Positions 10,212 to 18,492 of a stretch of 64,000 nt of DNA are shown here, one piece after another. The stretch lies in NCBI GenBank assembly GCA_004014935.1, contig CP025326.1, positions 744,001 through 808,000 on the forward strand, in the 5' to 3' direction. The notes beneath the pieces are model-generated. The model saw nothing but the letters and a program-made list of their open reading frames with translations. It ran no database searches and had not been told where the DNA came from. How positions within the stretch are numbered: the stretch's first letter is position 1; each line of letters opens with the position of its first letter. The position numbers were made by a program, and so were the translations under genes. The stretch comes from Saccharomycopsis malanga. Lineage: Eukaryota; Ascomycota; Saccharomycetes; Ascoideales; Saccharomycopsidaceae.

Positions 10212-11429
10212 ATGAGTGATAATAAAAAACGAACAATTAGTGAAATGGAAGATGGGCAGAGTGGTGTTATTGAGCAGGAGGCGCACGAATCAGTTGAATT
10301 GAAAACGGAGGCGCAGATAGAGGATACCAATTATATTGTTGATGAGGACGAGGATGAGGAACAGGAACAGGAACAGGAACAGGAAGAAAATGAAGAAAAC
10401 ATTTCTAAAGAAGCGCCAGCGGATCGAGTCAAAGTAGAGTATCAATTGAGCGCAGATGGCGATGAGTACATGTTGCCGGCGGATCCTAAAGGCGAGGAAA
10501 AGGTTGACGCATATGGAAACTTGAAAGGAGACCGAAAGTACAGAATAGCGACGTTTAAGCTTTCCAGTAGAAATAACAAACAATTCATGCTTGCCACCAG
10601 AGTAGCACGTGTGCTAGGACTACGAGGCTCGCAGAATTTGTTTGCCAAGTCGCCAATGTTGTACAAATTGTCACTTTCGTACAGGGAAAAGGCTGATTTG
10701 ATAGATAAAAAGATGTTGCCTTTGAGTTATAGAGGCAGATCAATCATTGCAATCTCCGCCAGAAGCGTGTTTATGGCATATGGCGCCAAAATCATCCAGA
10801 ACGGAAAGAAAGTTGTGGATGATTATTACGAACAGAAAGCATTGGAGCAGGGACATAAGCCAGGCGAACCAGCGTATCTAGAACAGAAACATGTAGTCAG
10901 TAGTTCTAATATCTTCACCAGCAATGCGGCCGCCGCTAATGCCACTCCAAATTCAGTAACAAACCCAAGCAACGTAGACCTAAACAGCCCTTTCCAAATA
11001 AGGTCTAATTTAGCCAAGACAATTGTAACCGAGGAGAACTGGATGCTTACGCATTCTTTGTCTTCTAAGCAGCTCGACTACGACTGTTCCTATGATAGAC
11101 TAAGGTTGTGGAATCTCAATTTGGTCCAAAGAGACCCTTATACAGGAGTCAAGTTTTTCCCTCGTGCTACTCAATCAACACACGCTGAGTGGAAAAGATT
11201 AAAAGTATTGGACCAAGACAATCAACCAATTGACCCTCCTTATGTGAAAAACAGCTCCTCCAGTGGAAAGCTCACGTATGAGACCGTCATACACTGCTCA
11301 AATGTGTTGAAGTCGACAGGGTTGATCAACGTCAGCGAAGATATATACGAAGGCGTGGTTAGTCCTGAGATTAAGAGAGCAATCTTGAGACAAAAGGAAG
11401 TGGAAAGACAAGTTCTCAATGACCGGTAA
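10212..11429 (+). CDS. NPL6: RSC7/SWP82-type chromatin remodelling subunit
   Basis: 405 aa. An acidic, low-complexity N-terminus contains an EQEQEQEQEE run (about residues 50-60). The conserved CRC-subunit domain (about 75-220) includes DGDEYMLPADPKGEEKVDAY, KYRIATFKL, SYRGRSIIAISARSVF and the KKVVDDYYE block. A second conserved part (about 265-400) contains NWMLTHSLSSKQLDYDCSYD. In Saccharomyces two paralogous proteins share this domain: Npl6/Rsc7 in RSC and Swp82 in SWI/SNF. The length (about 435 aa in Npl6) favours Npl6, but only one such gene may exist here. It lies 510 bp downstream of the membrane-protein gene on the same strand. Confidence 0.8.
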   Translation: MSDNKKRTISEMEDGQSGVIEQEAHESVELKTEAQIEDTNYIVDEDEDEEQEQEQEQEENEENISKEAPADRVKVEYQLSADGDEYMLPADPKGEEKVDAYGNLKGDRKYRIATFKLSSRNNKQFMLATRVARVLGLRGSQNLFAKSPMLYKLSLSYREKADLIDKKMLPLSYRGRSIIAISARSVFMAYGAKIIQNGKKVVDDYYEQKALEQGHKPGEPAYLEQKHVVSSSNIFTSNAAAANATPNSVTNPSNVDLNSPFQIRSNLAKTIVTEENWMLTHSLSSKQLDYDCSYDRLRLWNLNLVQRDPYTGVKFFPRATQSTHAEWKRLKVLDQDNQPIDPPYVKNSSSSGKLTYETVIHCSNVLKSTGLINVSEDIYEGVVSPEIKRAILRQKEVERQVLNDR

Positions 11430-11496
11430 TATAGTTATGATTAATGTACAATAAAAGGTGACAAAGAAAATAACTTTGTAAGGTTTATTATCAGGC

Positions 11497-11545
11497 CGCT
11501 GGCCAGGATAATTTAGCAGATAACAATCTCGAAAAAGAGAAAATA
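11497..11545 (+). repeat. SINE-A head fragment (long-head module)
   Basis: GGCCAGGATAATTTAGCAGA followed by TAACAATCTCGAAAAAGAG matches the second head module of long-head SINE-A copies such as 34330-34720. No body follows. A complete short-head copy begins 36 bp further on. Confidence 0.55.
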
Positions 11546-11580
11546 ACTTTATATTTTAACAACTAACAAAATAAAAAGGG

Positions 11581-11873
11581 CCACTGGGCCGTATGGCTCA
11601 GTGCTCTCGGAGAAGAGAAAAAAGACCTAAAAGGAACAAGGGTTCGTTTCCAATCAAGACACTTTTACTTGCTGTTTTTTACGGTGTTGAACAGGCAAGT
11701 GCAACTGTCTGAAACGCGCCCAAGGCCAATAAATGCTTACTTTCCAATATATTAAATAAGAAAATTATGATGGCCGGACATGATTGGGCTTTACCAACTC
11801 CCTTTAGGCATAGCACCTATATACGAAACAGATATCTATTGGGCTCGAAATATAGGATACTATTATTATTAAA
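11581..11873 (+). repeat. SINE-A copy, short head, near full length
   Basis: The head CCACTGGGCC, GTATGGCTCA and CTCTCGGAGAAGAG is followed by a slightly degraded B box (GGTTCGTTTCC). The body follows with ACTTTTACTTGCTG, GTGCAACTGTCTGAAAC, CCAATATATTAAATAAG and the TATACGAAACAGATAT motif. The end is GGGCTCGAAATATAGGATA plus ATT tail. It lies about 150 bp downstream of the RSC7-type gene. Confidence 0.88.
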
Positions 11874-11880
11874 ATTTTTT

Positions 11881-11948
11881 TATCTCAGCAACTGGACGGA
11901 ACTGATATGTACTGGGCTCGAATAAGATTATTATTATTTCAGCAACTG
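11881..11948 (+). repeat. 40-bp 5'-truncated SINE-A with target duplication
   Basis: Only the last part of SINE-A (GGAACTGATATGTACTGGGC to an ATT tail, 11895-11934) is present. It is flanked by TATCTCAGCAACTG (11881-11894) and TATTTCAGCAACTG (11935-11948), a 14-bp direct repeat with one mismatch. An insertion that keeps only the 3' end and duplicates its target is what target-primed reverse transcription produces. Confidence 0.8.
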
Positions 11949-12220
11949 ATGTTAGATGACTAGTAAACGGGATTATGTAAATTGGTTTTATTTGAACTGA
12001 TTCATATTAAACGTTATCGTGTAAACTTGATAACTAAGCAAATGTTTGCAATGTCTTAGAGTTAATTACAGTCCAAATGACTTACAAAAGGACTTTAAAA
12101 AGATGCAGAAAAGAAAAAACTATACAGTTTATTTTTTTGTTTTGTTTTCTATCCAGATTATCCTTCTGTTAAAACATAACCTAGACATAGTGCTTCTTAT
12201 CACTGAATTTTGATATTATC

Positions 12221-12449
12221 TAAATAAATAAATAATAATAATAATAATCTTATATTTCAAGCCCAGTACATATCAGTTCCGTATGTACGCGCTATGTCTA
12301 AGGGGGCTTGGTAAAACCCAGTGGGAAAAAACCCAAGTGTCCCAGTCATTGTAAACTTCTCGCTGGCTTTTCTGAACACCCGATGGGTTGGAAAGTAAGC
12401 ACTAGACTTTCGTCTAGGTCGTATTTCAGACAGTTGCACTTGCCTGTGG
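12221..12449 (-). repeat. SINE-A copy lacking its head
   Basis: On the minus strand it begins inside the body (CAGGCAAGTGCAACTGTCTG) and continues through TAGACATAGCGCGTACATAC to GTACTGGGCTTGAAATATAA and an ATT tail. The left flank is TAAATAAATAAATAA, the same unit as the long TAAA array that starts at the other end of the element. Confidence 0.85.
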
Positions 12450-12622
<173 letters not shown>

Positions 12623-12746
12623 TTCTACTACTTTCTTCAAATGTTAGGACTATAATTATCGTTAAAATTGAGTATATGTTAAAGAGACTCTATAAATTAT
12701 GTTTAAAAATTCTAAGATCAATAAAAAGGGGAGTTTGCACAATTAA

Positions 12747-13187
12747 TCAAATAAAAGCACCGAGGACACTGGCACCGGTTTTCAAAATTGGGGTAATGTA
12801 TTTCTTCATGATTGAAGCAAACGATTTTTGCTGGACACCATCAACACCACCGGAGGTGTGGGTACCGTTGTGGATAGTGCTGACAGTTAAATTGTTTTCC
12901 TCAAGGTACTGAACAATTTCTTGGACGTGACTGTTAGGAACAGCGATCAATGTGAGGTTTTGGTATTGCTCAGCGGTTTCTTCAAGAGCCTCTGGGGTGG
13001 TGCTAGAAGATGCGAGCTCTGGAGTAGCAGCAACACTTGGAACAGCAGCAGCAGAGGCTTCAGCGGGAATTTGAGCAGCATAGTCTTGAGCAACGTAGAC
13101 GTCAGATGCAGGAGCAGGAGCAGGAGCAGCAAGGACACCAGAAGAAGAAAGAGCAACAAGAGCGCCAAGGACAATTTTAGTGTTCAT
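12747..13187 (-). CDS. Small secreted protein with amphipathic C-terminus
   Basis: 146 aa. A clear signal peptide (MNTKIVLGALVALSSSGVLA) is followed by an Ala/Pro-rich segment (21-70) and a folded-looking middle with NLTLIAVPNSHVQEIVQYL. Three N-glycosylation sequons are present (two NLT, one NGT). The last 22 residues, from SIMKKYITPILK to LGAFI, are cationic then hydrophobic and could form an amphipathic helix. Single exon. A TATA box (TATAAAAG on the minus strand, about 13320-13328) lies about 135 bp before the ATG. I do not recognise the family. It has no GPI signal of the usual kind. Confidence 0.75.
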   Translation of the reverse strand: MNTKIVLGALVALSSSGVLAAPAPAPASDVYVAQDYAAQIPAEASAAAVPSVAATPELASSSTTPEALEETAEQYQNLTLIAVPNSHVQEIVQYLEENNLTVSTIHNGTHTSGGVDGVQQKSFASIMKKYITPILKTGASVLGAFI

Positions 13188-14027
13188 TTTTGAAAGAAGG
13201 AGATATTGGATTTGAGGTGTGGAGAGTGTGACAATGTACTGTAAAGCAAATCGATTGTTGTTAATGATAATACAATAAGACTTTCAAAAGACATGTTGAA
13301 AAAGCTTGCCATAGCTAAAGCTTTTATACATTTTTGCTGTGCATTCTTACAAACAGTGGTACACTGAGGATTTGCCAAGTTACATGGGATGTCAAAAACA
13401 AAAGCGTATTTTATGGTAGTTAGTATATACTGGCTTATGGGAAGTAAGTCTTAGTAGTTCTTCGCGGCAAGTCTGTCGCACATCCATCAAAATTAGAATA
13501 CTAAAATGCAGTAAATTCTACGGAAGCAGACCAAATTCCAGCAGGTGGTCTGCCATTATGACTGTAAACCATGGTTCGGTTTAGTAAGGGTTCTATCCCC
13601 ACTGCAGATCCCAAGTTGCTTACTGTTCTACTCTATGGAATTGAAACGGTTACATACCAAGAAACCCAAGCGTACTAAAATAGCACCCATTTTAGCTCTT
13701 ATACACATGTCTAGCTTGTAACAATTGCGGGTCTAATCCCCAACCATGCAGTTACCATAAAATCTCAAAGTAATATTCGTGTTGACGTCTATTTTGTATG
13801 TTCCATACTTTAGGCTGGCAAACATATCCCAATGCGGGAACTCGGTATAATCCTGAAACACGATTCTATTTAAATTACATACTATATGATAATCATCAGC
13901 AATCTTTCCAAAATCACTGTAAACTTGAAATAGTCGTATAATTTACACTTTCTTGGACCTGCCTACAGTACATCGTCTTCTAGGAAGTTTCCAAATCTTC
14001 AATGTATAAAAAAAAAGACAAAAAAAA
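13188..14027. other. Promoter and intergenic DNA
   Basis: The first 150 bp are the promoter of the secreted-protein gene. The rest has no gene. Two B-box-like phrases (GGGTTCTATCCCC at about 13588 and GGGTCTAATCCCC at about 13730) may be old tRNA or SINE debris, but no cloverleaf can be drawn. Confidence 0.4.
14021..14027 (-). terminator. Pol III T-run terminator of tRNA-Lys
   Basis: Seven consecutive T residues on the minus strand immediately follow the tRNA discriminator base. Confidence 0.85.
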
Positions 14028-14110
14028 CTCCTCATCAGGGGCTCGAACCCTGGACATTTCGGTTCCTTATGCGTAAAAGCCGAACGCTCTACCAACTGAG
14101 CTAATAAGGA
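14028..14110 (-). tRNA. tRNA-Lys (anticodon UUU) with 10-nt intron
   Basis: The acceptor arm TCCTTAT pairs with ATGAGGA, with discriminator G at 14028. The A box is TAGCTCAGTTGGTAGAGC and the B box GGTTCGAGCCC. The anticodon arm is TTCGG, loop CTTTTA+A, CCGAA, with anticodon TTT at 14077-14075. An intron CGCATAAGGA (14073-14064) sits one base 3' of the anticodon, the standard position. A run of seven T follows directly as a Pol III terminator. The exon sequence is close to Saccharomyces tRNA-Lys(UUU), which also has an intron. Confidence 0.95.
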
Positions 14111-14258
14111 TGGAGTTTGAAAAAAAATGTTCGGTTAAGTAGTAATAACATAAATCGTACATTGTCGGTATTGATCCATTTCCAAAAAAAAAGATCAAGA
14201 TGAGCACACATTAGTAACTATTATCAATATAGAGAAATAAAGGATATGTATTGGCTCA

Positions 14259-17200
14259 ATGGATAAGAAAGCCACCGAGGAGTTATTCAAGTTAATCAAG
14301 CCATCTTGTGTGAAGCTTTCCACAGTGGTGTTTGCAGCGAAAGGTTCGCAGAATGATTTGGTTTCAATTTCCAAATCCCTTCAACATGTACATAATACGT
14401 TAGTCTCTTCGTTAGAACAGGTTAATGGGAGGTATTTCAAGTTGGCTTCTGGTGCAGAGGTTCATATTGACAACAATGTTGCTTTCTATATATTTGCACC
14501 GTTGACACAGTTGCTCCAAAGGCCTGATTTGAACAATCTTGTATTGGAATACATTTTCAAAATAGCAAGACGGCTTATTGATCAGTGCTGGAAAATTGAC
14601 TTCAACGAGGATATGCTTGTATTGTTTCCATTGGTACCGTTTCTTCTTACAGGCAAAGGACAATTTGTAAATGGCGAAGCCCAACTAGTGGATTCTATTG
14701 AGTTGCAGAAAGACTTGATATATTGTGGTTTATCGTTGCTTGAAGCAGTGAGGATAAATGGTAAATGTGATGAATTTTTTGTGAAAAATCAGAACCCAAC
14801 CATGCATTTTGTCACTGCTTTACTTCAAGTGATAGTAAACAATGAGGATTTAGATGTCATCATGGCAGCAGTGGAATGTTTGGATTATCTTATATATAAA
14901 GTAATTTGCGACAAAGACCTTGTGGCCCTTATATTTCCTGGTCTTGTTTCCAAGCTTTTAAAGTATCTTATTGAAAATAAAGGCAAGAAGATAAATTCGC
15001 AAGTTATAGTGGCAATTATTCACTTTTTGAAATCTATAATTATATATTTACTTGGCAATTCCAATTTCCGCCAAGATAGCGAAGCAAAACTGATGGAATG
15101 CACAGAGTCTACAAAAGTCAGAAGCACACTGTGGTTACAAAATACCACTGATAAATTGGACGAGTTTTTGCCTAGATTTGCTAAAGGTTATAACAATTCA
15201 AACAGTATGAAGGTTAAGAAAGCATTGTTACTGTTCTGCGAAGAGTTGGCAGTAAAATGTCATGAAGTCATTGGCGAGAAACTGACCAATGCTTTTGTAG
15301 AAATTGTTTTACAATTGGTAGGTAATAACCATGAACTAAGCTCAGAAATCAATTTCAACTCCAACGAGAATGTACAGAACAGAATCTCGCATTTATTAGT
15401 CAAATCGGCTAATGAAGTCAGCTCTGTATTGTACACGTCTGATCAGTCAGTGGTGTCTTCCAAGATCCGTGCAATTTCATATAGCACCCAAGTGTTGTTA
15501 AGCAAACATGCTAATTTGGAACCAACTATTCTTGGAATCATAGAGAATATTACCTCTGAACTAGTGATAATGCAGAATTCTAACCGGAGCCAGCTTTCCT
15601 CCAAAAACAAAATCCGCGATTTGAAGGTAGATATGGATCACAAATCATTTCCTTCCTTTGCTACAAACCATTTCCAGGAAAAAACCACCACATACGAATC
15701 AGGGCTAATGATGCTTTCTAGAGATAAGAGCCTAATCACGTCCCCTGACTCACTTTATCTCTTCAGCGACATCGTTAACGCAGAGGTTGAGTCTTCCTTG
15801 TGTTCCTTTTTCCAAACAATAGGCAAGTACAGTATAGGCCACAAAATATTATCCAGCCTTTTGCTCGACCAGGGCAACTCTTCTCTCAGCAAAGCGTTGT
15901 GTCTATGGGCTTGCAACAACATAATACTCGGTGCTTGTGAAGTGTATGGGGAAACAGAAGAGTTTTCTGTTGACGAGTATCTTGATTTAGGTGAAGCAGA
16001 CACTGATGAGAGCAATTTTCAACAAAACGTCTCTGAGGACCAATTAATAAAAGTCAACTTGGCAGAAAATGTGTTGGCCATGCTTGAAATCGCTCAAAAT
16101 TATTTGACCAATGACAGAACCAAGACTGGTGGATCAGTGGACATTGTATGTTCGGTTTCCTTAGACACTATAGCTGTGGCTTCCAGGTATTTGAAGAGAA
16201 GCTTTGAGCCTGAGTTGATGGATTTCCTATACCCTGTGATCGAGAACTTAGCATCAACTTCCACAATGGTTCTTCAGCATTCTCAAAATGCCGCTATTCA
16301 ATTAGCAGTTAACGTGTATCCACAGTCTCCCTCGGTTGCTAATTTGATCATGAAGAACTCGGATTATCTTCTTGATTCTTTGAACTTGAAGTTGGTCAAT
16401 GTTTCCATCACACCAGACACCATTAAGGTCTTAATTGTTTTGATCAAGATTGCCGGGGTAAATCTTATTGAGAGCTTAGGAGACGTTGTCAACTCCAGTT
16501 TTGTCCTTTTGGATGCGTATCATGGATACTCGGCATTGACTAATGGATTTTTCGCAGCATTCAACGAGATTTTGAACTCAGTGTATAAAGCCTATTTGTC
16601 CTCATACAACTTTGAAGAACAGGTGTTTTCGCAACATAGAAAAGACGTAGCATCCCGAAACAAACCATGGGGAATAAACAGTAAGGAGCAGATGTTTGAA
16701 ATCTTGGACCAGACCAAGAGAGAAATTCCTCAATTTGAAACGTTCAACACAGAACAAGACGAGTTAGTTGATAGTGATGACGAAGCCTTTGAAGGTAGCA
16801 CCCAAGTCAGTGACAATGATGATACGAATGCTTCTGAAGATCTTTTCAAATATTCCTCCCATATTCCTCGCAATATATACTTGTTGGCCCAGAGAATATG
16901 CTCCTATTGTATTCGTTTCCTACAATATCCGTCGTTCAGCTTGAAAATCCAAATATTCAATATCTTGGATAAAGTCCTTGCTGTGTTGTGCACTCAGCTT
17001 CAGGAGCTTTATCCAGTGCTCTATGAGTTGTGGCCTTTGGTTCTAAATCTGGCTGTTGCTCCCGGCGACATTAGAGTGAATATCATGGCTTTACAAACAG
17101 TGCACTTGATGTTTAAATATGGAGGAACTTTTATGAATAAAAATTTCATACAACTTTGGCAGCAACTACAGGATAATCAAAACTTTGTCAAATACAAAAA

Positions 17201-17477
17201 GAAGCTTCAATATTTTAAAAGAAGTACCAAAGAACTCCAGCTCGAAACAAATGCATTGAGTCTAACAACTTTTGGTAAAAAACACTTTCCAGAAAGTTTG
17301 GAATACGAATATTATAAGGCAGTCAACGATGTATTAGTCTTTGGCTTGAGAAACTGTGGAGACAGCGTCTCGACAAATCTAGCAAAAAACATTATTCAAA
17401 CAGCTTGCGGTATCACCTCTGATTTCGAACTGTTTGGTTTACACGCAGACATTGCCTGGTATGTTTTCAATCATTGA
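14259..17477 (+). CDS. TTI1: Tel2-interacting protein 1 (TTT complex)
   Basis: 1072 aa, almost wholly alpha-helical HEAT-type repeats. The N-terminus has the TTI1 pattern: LFKLIKPSCVKLS, then a segment (IDNNVAFYIFAPLTQLLQ) matching the conserved PL(S/T)..L motif, then W and Leu-rich helices. An acidic loop (about 840-870, DSDDEAFEGS) precedes the C-terminal helices (LYPVLYELWPLVLNLAVAPG). Tti1, with Tel2 and Tti2, brings newly made PI3K-like kinases (TOR, Mec1, Tel1, Tra1) to Hsp90. The length agrees with Saccharomyces Tti1 (about 1040 aa). The start is the first ATG in frame. A SINE-A copy begins only 11 bp after the stop codon and must form much of the 3' end region. Confidence 0.85.
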   Translation: MDKKATEELFKLIKPSCVKLSTVVFAAKGSQNDLVSISKSLQHVHNTLVSSLEQVNGRYFKLASGAEVHIDNNVAFYIFAPLTQLLQRPDLNNLVLEYIFKIARRLIDQCWKIDFNEDMLVLFPLVPFLLTGKGQFVNGEAQLVDSIELQKDLIYCGLSLLEAVRINGKCDEFFVKNQNPTMHFVTALLQVIVNNEDLDVIMAAVECLDYLIYKVICDKDLVALIFPGLVSKLLKYLIENKGKKINSQVIVAIIHFLKSIIIYLLGNSNFRQDSEAKLMECTESTKVRSTLWLQNTTDKLDEFLPRFAKGYNNSNSMKVKKALLLFCEELAVKCHEVIGEKLTNAFVEIVLQLVGNNHELSSEINFNSNENVQNRISHLLVKSANEVSSVLYTSDQSVVSSKIRAISYSTQVLLSKHANLEPTILGIIENITSELVIMQNSNRSQLSSKNKIRDLKVDMDHKSFPSFATNHFQEKTTTYESGLMMLSRDKSLITSPDSLYLFSDIVNAEVESSLCSFFQTIGKYSIGHKILSSLLLDQGNSSLSKALCLWACNNIILGACEVYGETEEFSVDEYLDLGEADTDESNFQQNVSEDQLIKVNLAENVLAMLEIAQNYLTNDRTKTGGSVDIVCSVSLDTIAVASRYLKRSFEPELMDFLYPVIENLASTSTMVLQHSQNAAIQLAVNVYPQSPSVANLIMKNSDYLLDSLNLKLVNVSITPDTIKVLIVLIKIAGVNLIESLGDVVNSSFVLLDAYHGYSALTNGFFAAFNEILNSVYKAYLSSYNFEEQVFSQHRKDVASRNKPWGINSKEQMFEILDQTKREIPQFETFNTEQDELVDSDDEAFEGSTQVSDNDDTNASEDLFKYSSHIPRNIYLLAQRICSYCIRFLQYPSFSLKIQIFNILDKVLAVLCTQLQELYPVLYELWPLVLNLAVAPGDIRVNIMALQTVHLMFKYGGTFMNKNFIQLWQQLQDNQNFVKYKKKLQYFKRSTKELQLETNALSLTTFGKKHFPESLEYEYYKAVNDVLVFGLRNCGDSVSTNLAKNIIQTACGITSDFELFGLHADIAWYVFNH

Positions 17478-17488
17478 GGTATTCGGGG

Positions 17489-17802
17489 ACCACTGGGCCA
17501 TTTGGCTCAGTGGTCAGTGCTCTCGGAGAAGAGAAAAATAGGACCTAACAGGAACACGGGCTCGATTCCCAAGACGACACTTTTACTCGCTGCTTTCTAC
17601 GATGCTGAACGTGATTTCACAGACAAGTGCAACTGTCTGAAAGATGGCCTAGACCAATACTGCTTACTTTCAACTAAACTGGGTGAGAAGATTATGATTA
17701 AGAGGATATTATTGGGCTTCACCTGGTCCCCCTTGGACACAGCGCGTATATACGAAACTGATAGGGCGTGAAATATATGATATTATTATCATAATAATAA
17801 CC
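17489..17802 (+). repeat. SINE-A copy, short head, full length
   Basis: The head is ACTGGGCCATTTGGCTCAGT with GGTCAGTGCTCTCGGAGAAG and a nearly perfect B box (GGCTCGATTCC). The body is complete, with ACTTTTACTCGCTGCTTTCT, GTGCAACTGTCTGAAAG and CACAGCGCGTATATACG. The tail is ATTATTATCATAATAATAA. It lies 11 bp downstream of the TTI1 stop. Confidence 0.92.
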
Positions 17803-18075
17803 TACTATAGATATGCTGATTAGCTGATGTTATTACTGTTTTTGATAAACTTTAGTTGATTCTTGATTACACCATTACAAACTGATAACTCAGTTGATAA
17901 TCGTGTATTGTCATTAACTACGTAATACACCCCTTGGAGCTTTATATGAAATTTAATATTAATAATAATAACTTTTCCTAATTTGGTAATTTAGCAAATA
18001 TGTATAAACGTAAGGACCATTCTTCAAAGGTGCTTGATTTCTTTATTTTCTGTTATATTTGAACTTGTACTACCT

Positions 18076-18327
18076 CATATTGTATTAAATGAATGATATC
18101 TTACATTTCGAGGCCAGTACATATCAGTTTGGTATATATGCGCTATGTCTAAGGGGATTTGGTAAAGGCCAATAATGCCCATCATAATATTCTCACCCGT
18201 GTTCTTGTTAAGTGTTTTTCTTCTTTTTGGAGAGTGCTATCTGATAAATTATCCTGCCAGGTCTTTTTCTTCCTTTTGGAGAGCACTGGCCACCGAGCCA
18301 TACGGCCCAGTGGCTTCGTATTGTATT
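18076..18327 (-). repeat. SINE-A copy with target duplication, body-deleted, long head
   Basis: The minus-strand head carries both A-box-like modules (GGCTCGGTGGCCAGTGCTCT and CCTGGCAGGATAATTTATC). It then joins the 3' body at CACGGGTGAGAATATTATG, so the B box is missing. The flanks are CATATTGTATT (18076-18086) and CGTATTGTATT (18317-18327), a direct repeat with one mismatch. The element proper is 18087-18316. Confidence 0.85.
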
Positions 18328-18492
18328 TGTTTAAAATAATCAAATCTTTGCTGTTACCGCTTTTATAATTTGGTATGGATATATTTCTACAACCGCAATT
18401 ACAGATTCCGAAAGGTTCAATATATTACAAACAAGACACAGGGACAGCATACAAGCCAAAAATAGACTTGCGATAGGGTTCAAATAGGAATA

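Noticed and set aside
13580-13745. Two tRNA-like B-box phrases
   Set aside because: No acceptor or anticodon stem can be drawn; at most decayed tRNA or SINE debris.
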